From: Caldimonas mangrovi
GTDB taxonomy: Bacteria; Pseudomonadota; Gammaproteobacteria; Burkholderiales; Burkholderiaceae_C
Length of the DNA: 64,000 nt
NCBI RefSeq assembly: GCF_023721835.1
Contig: NZ_JAMKFE010000017.1
Coordinates: 1 to 64,000 of the forward strand
Direction of reading: 5' to 3'
Part shown: positions 43,628-52,063 of the stretch, one piece after another
Layout of the letters: each line of letters opens with the position of its first letter
Position numbering within the stretch: position 1 is the stretch's first letter
Program-made: the position numbers and the translations under genes
The notes under the pieces: model-generated
Databases searched by the model: none
What the model was told of the DNA's origin: nothing
Seen by the model: the letters and a program-made list of their open reading frames with translations, nothing else

Positions 43628-44065
43628 GACTTCAACCTCAGGGGTTATGTTGATGAGTCGGCACCGGGTGCCGAGCCCTTGCTCTTTTTGAAGCGGTAGG
43701 CGTGCGCGAGTGGACCATGCGTGCATGACACTTCTAGGTGGAATCCCCCTGGTCAAGTTTGGCTGTATCTGCGACGCCACAGCCTGTGCAGTGCGCGCGG
43801 CAGATGTGGGCCACCCGCCGCAAAGCCAGCACTGGTGCGGCTTTGCGCGGGGTGCATGTGCTGTTGCGACACGTCGAAAACAGCGTCGTTGCAAAGCCCG
43901 CAAAGAGCCATTCCGAAAATCGCAACGATGCTGCGCGTGCGAAAAACGCGCCTCGTTCTCAGCTGGTTTTAGGCTGCGCCTCGCGTCATCGAAGCAATGC
44001 GCAACGCGTCGATGCGCACGCGGCTCGACGCCGCTGCCGCCAGCGTGAACGATGCGCCGTCGACG
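43628..44065. other. 438-base gap: porin promoter region and hairpin
   Basis: No gene is supported here. TTGACC on the minus strand (43756-43751) could be the porin -35 box, but no good -10 follows at 17 bases. CGCAAAGCC (43819-43827) and GGCTTTGCG (43839-43847) form a perfect 9-base dyad, extended by inner GCAC/GTGC arms. It could be an operator or a transcript-end structure for the minus-strand GH114 gene that ends at 44066. Confidence 0.45.
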
Positions 44066-44941
44066 TTACGGCGTTGCGTCGCAGCTGTGACGGAACGACC
44101 CGTCGAGCGCGAGCGGCAGCACCAGCGTGCGCAGGTCGGCGGCACGTGCGGCCGTGCACAACGCGTCGCGCGCGCCGCCGGTGTTGTCGCGATACACCGC
44201 CAGGTATTCGGCGTTGAAGACCGGCTTGCCGTTGGACGTGAACACGGCATAGCTGCCGCACTCGTCGTACTCGTGGCACTGTTCGTTGACGGCGAAGTCG
44301 AAGTGCGGCTCGAGCGCAGCCAACTGGGCGATGTCGTTCTTCAGGCCGATCGCAAGGCCGCGTTGGTGGGCCTGCTCGGCGAGGTAGCGATTGAAGTCGA
44401 GCTGGTCCTGTGCGGTGAACGCAAAGCCGGTCGCGTGCGTGTAGCCCTCGACGTTGTCGGGCTCGACGCCGTCGCAACCCTTGGTCTTCGCCAGCTCCAG
44501 GCGATCGCTCATGATGCGGCGCACATTGCTCGACCGCACGTCGAGCCACCGCTCGCCGGGCCACTCGTCGAGCGGGTTGCCTTGATCCGCGGCCTCGAAC
44601 TGTGCGTGGTCGTCGCGCCAGTCTTCGGAGCTGCCGGCGGAGAAGTAGCACACCACCTTGCGTCCCGCGGACTGCAGCCCGGCGATGGCGGCTGCCGAGG
44701 TTTCGAACAGGTCGACGTCGTACATCGCGACGTCGTGCGCGGTCTGCAGCGTGCCGGTCAGCTGCCACTGCCAGGTCGTGTCGACGGCGGGCCGCCACCA
44801 GACGCCGGCCGGCGGCTCGGGGTGGCTGTTGCCGCCCCCGCCTCCGCCTCCGCACGACGCCAGCGCGGTGGCGACGAGCCACGCCGTGGTCACGCGGGTG
44901 CAGCGTCGAAAGAACGGTCCTTGCCAGGTCGGCAGCTTCAT
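44066..44941 (-). CDS. GH114-family lipoprotein (endo-alpha-1,4-polygalactosaminidase-like)
   Basis: A 291-residue lipoprotein. The signal peptide ends in ATALASC (lipid Cys30), followed by a Gly tether. The GH114 TIM-barrel-type domain covers about residues 45-290. Motifs are MYDVDLFETS, KVVCYFSAGSSEDWR, GNPLDEWPGERWLDVR, the acidic catalytic strand GCDGVEPDNVEGY and GLAIGLKNDIAQ. Related enzymes cleave galactosaminogalactan-type exopolysaccharides, so biofilm or cell-wall polysaccharide turnover is a reasonable guess. It is monocistronic and divergent from the GST gene. Confidence 0.88.
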   Translation of the reverse strand: MKLPTWQGPFFRRCTRVTTAWLVATALASCGGGGGGGNSHPEPPAGVWWRPAVDTTWQWQLTGTLQTAHDVAMYDVDLFETSAAAIAGLQSAGRKVVCYFSAGSSEDWRDDHAQFEAADQGNPLDEWPGERWLDVRSSNVRRIMSDRLELAKTKGCDGVEPDNVEGYTHATGFAFTAQDQLDFNRYLAEQAHQRGLAIGLKNDIAQLAALEPHFDFAVNEQCHEYDECGSYAVFTSNGKPVFNAEYLAVYRDNTGGARDALCTAARAADLRTLVLPLALDGSFRHSCDATP

Positions 44942-45093
44942 GGTCGGCCCTCTGTCCTGTGGTCGGCGGGCAGTCTACGCGCAGCGGTGCGGGCGGCGAA
45001 ACCGGCCGTGCCGGCCGCCATGTCATGCACAGGACAGCGTGCACCGCGCGCAGCAGCGACGATGCGGCCTGTCGCCCTGCAAAGCCCTCCGAC

Positions 45094-46194
45094 ATGACGA
45101 ACCGCTACACGCTCTACGGTGCCGAGATCAGCTACTTCACCGGCAAGGTGCGCGCCTATCTGCGCTGGAAGGGGCTGCCGCACGACGAGGTGCCGGCCGA
45201 TGCGCAGGTCTATCGCGAGGTCATCCTGCCGCGCGTGGGCTTTCCGGTCATCCCGGTCGTCGTGACGCCCGCCGGCGAAACGCTGCAGGACAGCACCGAC
45301 ATCATCGATGCGCTGGAGCACCGGCACCCGGGGCCTCCGGTGTACCCGCCCGGCCCCGTGCAACACCTGGCGTCACTGCTGCTGGAACTCTATGGCGACG
45401 AGTGGCTGGTGATCCCGGCCATGCATTACCGCTGGCACCACAACCGCGAATGGGCGATGCAGGGCTTCGGCGAACTCAATGCGCCGGCGGCCGCACCCGA
45501 CGAGCAGCGCCGCATCGGCGCGAAGCTGGCGCAACCGTTCGCACAGGCGGCGGTGCTGCTGGGCGCCGAGCCGTCGATGCATGCAGCGGTCGAGGCCTCG
45601 TACGAAGCGCTGCTCGGCGAGCTGGACCGGCACTTCGCACGGCACTCCCATCTGCTGGGGACAGGCCCGTCGATCGGCGACTTCGGCCTGGTCGGGCCGC
45701 TCTATGCCCACCAGTACCGCGACCCGGCCAGCGGCGAGCTGATGAAGCGGCTGGCGCCCCGGGTGGCGCGCTGGGTGGAATGCATGCAAAGGCCCGGGCC
45801 GCCGCCGCCGGCGAGCGGCGCGTTCCTGCCCGGCGACGAGATTCCGGACACGCTGCTGCCGGTGCTGCGCCGCATGATGCGCGAGCAGATGCCGGTGCTG
45901 GAAGATTCGGCACGCCGTGTCGCTGCGCGCATGGCGGGGCACCCCGGCGAGCCGCTGCCGCGCACGCTCGGCATGCACGCTTTCGAACTCGAAGGGTGCC
46001 AAGGGCAGCGCATCGTGCGGCCCTACAGCCTGTGGATGCTGCAGCGTGCGCGCGACGCCTATCGCGCGCTGGCACCCGCCGACCGCGGCCGTGCCGACGC
46101 CTTGCTGGCCCGCATCGGCGGCGAGCGCTTCGCCCATTTCGACGATCCGCCGCGGCTGCGGCGCGACGGGCTGAGCGTCGCCCCCGCGGCGTGA
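45094..46194 (+). CDS. glutathione S-transferase family protein
   Basis: A 366-residue protein. The N-terminal thioredoxin-like GST domain (about 1-80) starts YTLYGAEISYFTGKVRAYL. The cis-Pro strand is VGFPVIPVVV and the Ser/Asp glutathione-contact motif is ETLQDSTDIID. The C-terminal helical GST domain (about 95-230) contains GPSIGDFGLVGPLYAH, the conserved N-capping motif. An extra C-terminal helical extension of about 130 residues makes it longer than standard GSTs (about 210). Tyr/Ser activation of glutathione is plausible (SYFTGK). No partner gene points to a substrate. Confidence 0.87.
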   Translation: MTNRYTLYGAEISYFTGKVRAYLRWKGLPHDEVPADAQVYREVILPRVGFPVIPVVVTPAGETLQDSTDIIDALEHRHPGPPVYPPGPVQHLASLLLELYGDEWLVIPAMHYRWHHNREWAMQGFGELNAPAAAPDEQRRIGAKLAQPFAQAAVLLGAEPSMHAAVEASYEALLGELDRHFARHSHLLGTGPSIGDFGLVGPLYAHQYRDPASGELMKRLAPRVARWVECMQRPGPPPPASGAFLPGDEIPDTLLPVLRRMMREQMPVLEDSARRVAARMAGHPGEPLPRTLGMHAFELEGCQGQRIVRPYSLWMLQRARDAYRALAPADRGRADALLARIGGERFAHFDDPPRLRRDGLSVAPAA

Positions 46195-46245
46195 ATTCGC
46201 GGTCGCGGGCGCCGGGGTCGCGCGGTTTTGCTACCGTTCACCTCC

Positions 46246-46701
46246 ATGTCCACTGCATTGCAGCGTTTGGCCGAGTTCGACGGGCTGTCGTGGGTCGCCG
46301 CGCACCCTGATGCCTACCCGGCGCTCGAGGTGGTGCACATCGTCGGCATCGCGCTGCTGCTCGGCAGCCTGGTGGTCTTCGAGTTGCGTGTCTGGGGCTT
46401 TGCGAGCGAGCTGCCGACGGCGGCGCTTGCGCGGCTGTCGCTGCGTCTCAGCGTGGCCGGCTTTCTGCTCGCCGCCGCCAGCGGCCTGCTGATGTTCGCG
46501 AGCCAGCCCGGCGAGCTGCTGGCCAACCGGGCCTTTGTCTGGAAGATCGGCCTGCTGGCGTTCGCCGGGCTCAACGCGGCGATGTTCCACCTGCGTGGCG
46601 GGGTGCACCGGGCCGATGCGCTGGCGCGGGCGCAGACCGTGCTGTCGCTGGGGATATGGCTCGCTGTCATCATCTGCGGGCGTTGGATGGCCTACCTCTG
46701 A
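46246..46701 (+). CDS. integral membrane protein of the DUF6644/DUF2214 type
   Basis: A 151-residue protein with four membrane helices, at about residues 28-48, 58-82, 92-112 and 128-148. The first helix carries a paired His pattern (EVVHIVGIALLLG), which is common in small heme- or copper-related membrane families. ATG 46246 is chosen; an upstream TTG at 46228 would add six residues. It is followed after 13 bases by the DUF6152 protein gene, a frequent neighbour pair. The pair is thought to act in envelope redox or metal handling, but no experiment-based function is known to me. Confidence 0.75.
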   Translation: MSTALQRLAEFDGLSWVAAHPDAYPALEVVHIVGIALLLGSLVVFELRVWGFASELPTAALARLSLRLSVAGFLLAAASGLLMFASQPGELLANRAFVWKIGLLAFAGLNAAMFHLRGGVHRADALARAQTVLSLGIWLAVIICGRWMAYL

Positions 46702-46714
46702 AGAGGAGTTTGCG

Positions 46715-47209
46715 ATGACGACCTGCCCAGTCTCACGACGGCGCGTGCTCGCCGCCGGCAGCGCTGCGTTGTGGCCCTGGTGGGCCGGCTCGGCCCGCGC
46801 GCACCACGGCTGGAGCAGCTTCGACCAGACCCGCCCGCTCTATCTCGAGGGCCGGGCCGCCACCGTGCAATGGCGCAACCCCCACGTCGAACTGGTGCTC
46901 GAGCTGGCTGGCGACCTGCAGCTGCCGGCCGACCTGAAGCAGCGCGTGCTGCCGCGACAGACCGCCCCGGTCGACGGCCCGGCATTGCTGGCCGCCGCGC
47001 AGCTGCCGACCCGCCGCGACAAGCGCTGGACCATCGAGCTGGCGCCGCTGACGCGGGTGCAGGCCTGGCAGGTGCCCGAGATCCAGCCTGGCACGCCGCT
47101 GGCCGTGCTGGGCTTCGGCTTCGACGGCGAAAAGGGCGAGCCGGTGCTCCGCGCAGAGTACGTGTTCGTCGGCGGCAAGGCCTATGGCATGCGTTCGTCG
47201 CCCGCCTGA
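46715..47209 (+). CDS. DUF6152 periplasmic protein
   Basis: A 164-residue exported protein. GAGGAG precedes the ATG. The N-terminus has a Tat-like motif (SRRRVLAAGSAAL) and a cleavage site at ARA-HHG, so the mature protein starts with His-His. The family core shows HHGWSSFDQTRPLYLEG, VQWRNPHVELVLEL and the C-terminal beta strands around TPLAVLGFGFDGEKGEPVLRA. A His pair at the mature N-terminus suggests metal (copper) binding. It is in an operon with the four-helix membrane protein. Confidence 0.8.
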   Translation: MTTCPVSRRRVLAAGSAALWPWWAGSARAHHGWSSFDQTRPLYLEGRAATVQWRNPHVELVLELAGDLQLPADLKQRVLPRQTAPVDGPALLAAAQLPTRRDKRWTIELAPLTRVQAWQVPEIQPGTPLAVLGFGFDGEKGEPVLRAEYVFVGGKAYGMRSSPA

Positions 47210-47278
47210 CCGGGCTGCCGGAGCGAGCCCGGCGCCGAGACGAAAACCCGCGCCCGAAACTCGCGTCCAATAGCGGCC

Positions 47279-47491
47279 ATGGAAGACCGCATCGAACAGC
47301 GCCTGATCGACCTCGAGATCAAGGCCAGCTATGCCGAGGACATGATCGACCGGCTCAACGAGGTGGTGGTGCGCCAGCAGGCGCAGCTCGAGACGCTGGC
47401 ACGCGAGCTGACCGGCCTGCGCCAGCGCACGCAGGACAGCACCGGGGCGGCGCCGCGCAGCCTGCGCGAGGAGCTGCCGCCGCACTATTGA
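47279..47491 (+). CDS. slyX: SlyX family protein
   Basis: A 70-residue coiled-coil protein. The heptad pattern is clear (IEQRLIDLEIKASYAEDMI, then LNEVVVRQQAQLETLARE), and it ends in the conserved C-terminal PPHY. The length and motif match SlyX, a small protein of unknown role widely conserved in proteobacteria. It is convergent with the SUV3-like helicase gene, whose stop is 9 bases away. Confidence 0.9.
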   Translation: MEDRIEQRLIDLEIKASYAEDMIDRLNEVVVRQQAQLETLARELTGLRQRTQDSTGAAPRSLREELPPHY

Positions 47492-47500
47492 ACCGGTGCT

Positions 47501-49129
47501 TCAGTTGCGCCTGCCGCGGCGCACCTGCCACAGCGGCCGCCGGCTCTTGAGCTGGCGTTCGATGCCGCGGTTCAGTTCGTCGCGCAGCGCGGTGACCGAC
47601 TCGACGTGCCCGTACACGCCTTCGAAGCGCAGGTCCAGCCACAGCCACAGCGAACACAGCCGCAGGGCCTGTTCCATGCGGTCGAGGCGGCTCTGGCCGT
47701 CGACTTCGTACAGGAAGCCCGGCTCGCCTGCCGTGCCGTTGCGGGCATGGTGGGCGGCCCAGGCCAGGTAGTGGTCGAGCTGGTAGCCGGCGTCCGGATC
47801 GACCGGCGCCTGCGCATAGACGAAGCGCTCGCGCAGCGTCAGCGTGCCGGCGATGCGGTCGAGGTGGTCGGCGATCTGCAGCATGTTCTCCAGCTCGGCA
47901 ACCTCGAAGTGCTGGTTGTCGAGCTCGAGCTGCTCCATGAACACGCCCAGCACGTCGCGCAGGCGCTGGCGTCCCAGCCGCTCGGCGATGGTCTGCACAT
48001 GCCATGCGGTGGGTGCGACGCGCGCCTTGAAACCGGCGGGCGCCGTGGGCTGGCGCTGCAGCAGGTGCTGCAGCACGCGCAGCGAGCTGCCGTCGGCTTC
48101 GCGCAGCACGCCGGCAAAGCCTTCCTCGTGCAGCCCGAAGCGGCCGGCGCGGCCCGCGATCTGGTGCACTTCGCTCTCGGTCAGGTCGCGGTCGGCGACG
48201 CCGTCGAACTTGTTGACGGTGCTGAACAGCACGCGCCGGATCGGCAGGTTCAGGCCCATGCCGATCGCGTCGGTGGCCACCAGCACGTGCGACTCGCCGC
48301 TGGCGAAGCGCTCGGCCTCGCCGCGTCGCACCTCGGGCGGCAGCGCGCCGTAGATCACGCTGACCGGGTGGCCGTTCTCGGCGATGCGGTCGCGCAGCAT
48401 CAGCACGTCGCGCCGGCTGAAGGCCACCACGGCGTCGCCCTTTTTCAGCGACGCCAGCGGCACCGGCGTCTTCAGCAGCTGCACATGCTGCTTGCGCTCG
48501 AAGTGGCGCACCTCGGCGGTCTCGCCGCACACCTCCAGCAGGCGCTGGATGGCGTCGACCGCATAGGCCGAGCAGATCACGATCAGCTCGCAGGCCGGCA
48601 CGCCGACGATGGCTTGCGTCCAGGCCCAGCCGCGATCGGGGTCGAACAGCATCTGCGCTTCGTCGATCACCGCGACGTCGACCATCTCGCGCGTGTTGGC
48701 CATCTCGACGGTGCTGGACACCGCCCGCGCACCCGGGGACGGCACGTGCTCCTCGCCGGTCAGCAGCGAGCACGGCACGCCGCGCGCTTCGAGCCGGTCG
48801 CGGCCTTCGAGCGCGAGCAGCCGCAGCGGTGCGAGATAGGCACCCGATTCCGTTTGCGCCAGCCGCTCGAAGGCGGCGTGCGTCTTGCCGCTGTTCGGCG
48901 GGCCGACGAACAGGGTCACGCGGCGGCCCAGGCGGCGCGCGGTGGCAAAGCTGTCCGGGTAGCCGTGGAACGCGAGCTCGGTGTTGAGACTGTCGAGGTG
49001 CGCCAGTTCGGCGGCGCGGCGGTTCCGGCGTTGCACGGCCCGGTGTTCTTCGGTGTCGGCCTGGGCCGGCACGCGTCGGATGGAGGCGGAGGCGGGGTCT
49101 CGGGGGAGCAGCAGGGAGGGTGTCTTCAT
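47501..49129 (-). CDS. SUV3-like superfamily II RNA helicase
   Basis: A 542-residue helicase. Walker A GPPNSGKT (residues 76-83), the SUV3-type block YLAPLRLLALEGRDRL, SLLTGEEH, DEAQ Walker B (156-159), the strand-switch region VVAFSRRDVL, and motif VI HQIAGRAGRFG are all present. A C-terminal SUV3-type helical region follows. The family is best known as the mitochondrial RNA helicase SUV3 of the RNA degradosome. Bacterial members are found in alpha- and betaproteobacteria and may act with PNPase in RNA decay. ATG 49129 is used; an upstream TTG at 49174 is possible. Confidence 0.85.
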   Translation of the reverse strand: MKTPSLLLPRDPASASIRRVPAQADTEEHRAVQRRNRRAAELAHLDSLNTELAFHGYPDSFATARRLGRRVTLFVGPPNSGKTHAAFERLAQTESGAYLAPLRLLALEGRDRLEARGVPCSLLTGEEHVPSPGARAVSSTVEMANTREMVDVAVIDEAQMLFDPDRGWAWTQAIVGVPACELIVICSAYAVDAIQRLLEVCGETAEVRHFERKQHVQLLKTPVPLASLKKGDAVVAFSRRDVLMLRDRIAENGHPVSVIYGALPPEVRRGEAERFASGESHVLVATDAIGMGLNLPIRRVLFSTVNKFDGVADRDLTESEVHQIAGRAGRFGLHEEGFAGVLREADGSSLRVLQHLLQRQPTAPAGFKARVAPTAWHVQTIAERLGRQRLRDVLGVFMEQLELDNQHFEVAELENMLQIADHLDRIAGTLTLRERFVYAQAPVDPDAGYQLDHYLAWAAHHARNGTAGEPGFLYEVDGQSRLDRMEQALRLCSLWLWLDLRFEGVYGHVESVTALRDELNRGIERQLKSRRPLWQVRRGRRN

Positions 49130-49244
49130 CACGGGGCGCTTCGTGGGCGCCGCTACTTCGTCAAACGCTGACAACTGGGGGCGCGTGCCTCGAAATCAAG
49201 ACCGGGGCACGCCGTGCAGCATAACCGCCGATGGCGACGGTGCC

Positions 49245-49766
49245 CTATTCCAGCGCGACCCGCTCGAACATCGTCCTGCGCGTGTGACGAAATGCCGGGC
49301 GTACGCGGCTGCTCCATGCCGTGCCGCGCACGGCCAGCCAGTCCGGGCTGCCGAAGGTGGCGCGGTCGGCCAGGTCGTAGCAGGCGTAGTAGCGGGGCGA
49401 TGCGGTGTCGCAGCGGTAGCGCGCGGCGTGCACGGTGCCCGGCACCGCGGCCAGCCCCGGCAGGTGTTCGGTGTCGTACCAGTCGTTGAAGTCGGCTTCC
49501 TGCTCCGGCAGCACGTCGGTCTCGACGACGTAGTGGTAGCGCGCGTCGCCGCCCGCCGCCGCGCCGCGCAGGTGCAGCAGCGGGTGCAGCGGCAGCCAGC
49601 CGGCACCCGGTGAGGCGGTGTCGTGCAGATAGGCGTGGCCGAGGTCGGCGTCGAGGGCGCGGCACAGAACGGCGTCGGCTCGGCCCTGCAGCGCTGCCGT
49701 CATGGCCTCGCCGGCCGTGCTCCAGGTGAACTTGAGCAGCCACAGCGGCGGGGGCGCACTCGACAT
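49245..49766 (-). CDS. EthD-like/dimeric alpha-beta barrel protein
   Basis: A 173-residue protein. The N-terminal part is variable. The C-terminal ~100 residues contain the ferredoxin-like stress-response fold with YHYVVETDVLPEQEADFND, WYDTEHLPGLAAVPG and YYACYDLADRATFGS. The WYDTEHLP signature is typical of EthD/DUF4286-type proteins that bind or process small organic acids. The gene is last in a minus-strand run of five; its start lies 2 bases after the stop of the CMD gene. It is probably an accessory catabolic protein. Confidence 0.72.
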   Translation of the reverse strand: MSSAPPPLWLLKFTWSTAGEAMTAALQGRADAVLCRALDADLGHAYLHDTASPGAGWLPLHPLLHLRGAAAGGDARYHYVVETDVLPEQEADFNDWYDTEHLPGLAAVPGTVHAARYRCDTASPRYYACYDLADRATFGSPDWLAVRGTAWSSRVRPAFRHTRRTMFERVALE

Positions 49767-49768
49767 GC

Positions 49769-50290
49769 TCAATGCTCCACCTTCAGTGCCACCAGCAGGC
49801 GCGAGACCATGTTGTAGGCCGCCACGGTGGCCACCAGTTCGACCAGGCGCTGTGCATCGAAATGCGCCTGCAATTGCGCGAACAGGGCGTCGGGCACCTC
49901 GACGTCGCGCGTCATCGCGTCGGTCAGTTCGAGCGCCAGGCGCTCGAGCGGGCTGTAGACGGCCGAGAGGCCGGGCTCGCGCACCGCCGCGATCTTGTCG
50001 GCGCCCAGGCCGGCCCGCTCGGCATGCGGCACGTGCGCGTCGAACTCGAAGCCGGCGCGGTTGAGCACGGCCACCCGCAGGATCATCAGTTCGCGCAGGT
50101 CGGCCGGCACGCCGGTCTGGTTGCGCACGGCGGTCAGCAGGCGTTCCCAGCCGGCCGCGACCGGCGGGCTGTTCAACAGCACCTGGTACAGCAGCGAGAC
50201 GCGGCCGCGCTCGGCGAGGATGCGTGCCTCGGTGTCGGCCAGTTCGGCCCGGGTGCCGGGCTGCACGAGGGGAACACGCACGCTCATCAT
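49769..50290 (-). CDS. carboxymuconolactone decarboxylase-family protein
   Basis: A 173-residue helical protein of the CMD/AhpD-like superfamily. The core LRELMILRVAVLNRAGFEFDAHVPHAE lacks the CxxC of AhpD peroxidases and has the EFDAH pattern seen in CMD-type lactone decarboxylases. DALFAQLQAHFDAQRLVEL follows. The ATG at 50290 overlaps the stop of the Bug receptor gene (ATGA); a second ATG follows at 50287. In an operon with a LigI-like lactonase and an SDR, a role in ring-fission product metabolism is likely. Confidence 0.83.
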   Translation of the reverse strand: MMSVRVPLVQPGTRAELADTEARILAERGRVSLLYQVLLNSPPVAAGWERLLTAVRNQTGVPADLRELMILRVAVLNRAGFEFDAHVPHAERAGLGADKIAAVREPGLSAVYSPLERLALELTDAMTRDVEVPDALFAQLQAHFDAQRLVELVATVAAYNMVSRLLVALKVEH

Positions 50291-51243
50291 TCGGCCTTGA
50301 TGTTCTTGGCCTTGATCAGCGCGGCCCACTTCTCGGTGTCACGCCGCAGCAGCCTGGCCAGCTCCTGGGGCGTGGACGGTGCCGGCTCGGCGCCGGTGTT
50401 GAGCAGCTTGTCCTTCAGCCCCGGGTCGTTCAGCGCACGACGCACCGCCTGGTTCAGGCTGGCGATGGTGGCGGGCGGCGTCCTGGCCGGCGCGAACAGC
50501 GCATACCAGTTGTTGGTGTCGACGCCGGGGATGCCCTGCTCGGCCAGCGTCTTCACGTCGGGCAGCGCCGGGTGCCGCTGGGTCGACGCCAGGCCGATGG
50601 CCTTGAGCTTGCCGCCCCGCACATGCCCGATCAGGCCTGGGATGTCGCCGAAGAAGCCCTGCACCTGTCCCCCCATCAGGTCGGTGATGGCGGGGGCGGC
50701 GCCGCGGTAGGGGATGTGCGTGATCTTCGCGCCGGTCGCGTCGACGAGCTGCTCGATCGCGAAGTGCGGGATGCTGCCGATGCCGGACGAGCCCATGGCG
50801 TAAGGCTCTGCCGCCCGCTTGCTGCCGGCGACGAACGCGGCGGCGTCCTGGGCCGGGTCCTTGGCATTGACGACCAGCAGCTCGACGTTGTTGACCACCA
50901 GCGACACCGGGGTGAAGTCGCGCTGCATGTCGTAGGCGAGCTTGCCGTACAGCGACGGGTTGATCGCGGCCGCGCCGACACTGGTGATCCACAAGGTGCT
51001 GCCGTCCGGCGTCGAGCGCGCCACTTCGGCCGCCCCGAGTGCGCCGTTGGCGCCGCCCTTGTTCTCGACCACCACCGTGTGCCCGAGCTCCTTGCCGAGC
51101 TGCTCGGCCAGCGCGCGGGCGACGAAGTCGACCGGCCCGCCCGGCGGGAAGGACACGACGATGCGGGTGGTCTGCGCCTGTGCCGAGGCGGCCGTGCAGG
51201 CGGCCAGGCCCAGCGCGGCGATCCAGGTGCGGCGATTGATCAT
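50287..51243 (-). CDS. Bug/TctC tricarboxylate-type solute receptor
   Basis: A 318-residue periplasmic protein. The signal peptide is residues 1-24 (ending SAQAQ). Bug-family marks are present: IVVSFPPGGPVDFVARALA, VVVENKGGANGALGA, ARSTPDGSTLW, THIPYRGAAPAITDLMGGQV and GVDTNNWYALFAP. Such proteins bind carboxylate ligands for tripartite tricarboxylate transporters, but no TctA/TctB membrane genes are adjacent, as is usual in Burkholderiales with expanded Bug sets. The ligand is probably the aromatic-derived acid handled by this operon, perhaps sensed as well as transported. Confidence 0.9.
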   Translation of the reverse strand: MINRRTWIAALGLAACTAASAQAQTTRIVVSFPPGGPVDFVARALAEQLGKELGHTVVVENKGGANGALGAAEVARSTPDGSTLWITSVGAAAINPSLYGKLAYDMQRDFTPVSLVVNNVELLVVNAKDPAQDAAAFVAGSKRAAEPYAMGSSGIGSIPHFAIEQLVDATGAKITHIPYRGAAPAITDLMGGQVQGFFGDIPGLIGHVRGGKLKAIGLASTQRHPALPDVKTLAEQGIPGVDTNNWYALFAPARTPPATIASLNQAVRRALNDPGLKDKLLNTGAEPAPSTPQELARLLRRDTEKWAALIKAKNIKAE

Positions 51244-51268
51244 GGTTGTCTCCTGTCGTAGATGGGGG

Positions 51269-52063
51269 TCAGTCGCAGCGTGCGGTCATGCCGCCGTCGA
51301 CGACCAGTTCGGTGCCGGTGATGAAACGGGCCTCGTCGCTGGCGAGGAACAGCACTGCGCTCGCGGTGTCGCGCCCGTCGCCCATGAAGCCGAGCGGGAT
51401 GCGCCGCTGCCGTTGTGCAAGCAGCGCGTCGACGTCGCCGCCGGTGCGTTGTTTCGCCAGCCGCGCCTCGACCATCGGCGTGTGCAGCTGCCCGGGCACC
51501 ACGCAGTTGACGCGCACGCCGTGCGGTGCGTGCTGCACCGCCACCACGCGCGACAAATGGATCACGCCGGCCTTGGTGGCCGCATAGGCCACCTGCGCGC
51601 TGCCGGTCCAGCGCAGCCCGGAGGTCGACGCGACGTTGACGATCGCGCCCGAGCGCTGCGCCAGCAGGGTCGGCAGCACGTGCTTGCAGGTCAGGAACAC
51701 GCTCTTGAGATTGACGTCGACCTGCGTGTCCCACACCTCTTCGCTCATTTCGACCGGGCCCCCCGGCGCCGAGCCGCCGACGTTGTTGACCAGCACGTCG
51801 ATGCGGCCGTAGGCCTCGAGACACGCCGCGGCCATCGCCGCGACGCCGTCGCTGCTGGTCACGTCGCAGCTGAAGCTGCGGATCGACGTGCGGGCCTCGC
51901 CGGCGCGCGCCAGCGTTTCTTCCAGCCGCGCCGGCTCGCGGTCGACCGCCAGCACGCGGGCGCCTTCCTGCGCCAGCCGCACCGCCACCGCGCGGCCATT
52001 GCCCCAGCCTTCGCCGACGCAGCCGGCGCCGGTGACGATGGCCACCTTGTCCTTGAATCTCAT
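51269..52063 (-). CDS. short-chain dehydrogenase/reductase
   Basis: A 264-residue classical SDR. The cofactor motif is VTGAGCVGEGWGNGRAVA, a slightly expanded TGxxxGxG. Others are DVTSSDG, NNVGGSAPGG, the catalytic Ser in VNVASTSGL, YAATK (Tyr and Lys catalytic pair), and the C-terminal VDGGMTARCD. It is most likely NAD-dependent: the residue after beta2 is acidic in VLAVDREPA. The stop of the upstream lactonase gene overlaps its start by 4 bases. It probably oxidises or reduces a ring-fission or side-chain intermediate. Confidence 0.9.
   Translation of the reverse strand: MRFKDKVAIVTGAGCVGEGWGNGRAVAVRLAQEGARVLAVDREPARLEETLARAGEARTSIRSFSCDVTSSDGVAAMAAACLEAYGRIDVLVNNVGGSAPGGPVEMSEEVWDTQVDVNLKSVFLTCKHVLPTLLAQRSGAIVNVASTSGLRWTGSAQVAYAATKAGVIHLSRVVAVQHAPHGVRVNCVVPGQLHTPMVEARLAKQRTGGDVDALLAQRQRRIPLGFMGDGRDTASAVLFLASDEARFITGTELVVDGGMTARCD

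Noticed and set aside
43728-43756. Sigma-70 promoter for the porin gene
   Set aside because: TTGACC is a fair -35, but the hexamer at 17 bases is AAGTGT, too far from a -10 consensus to annotate.
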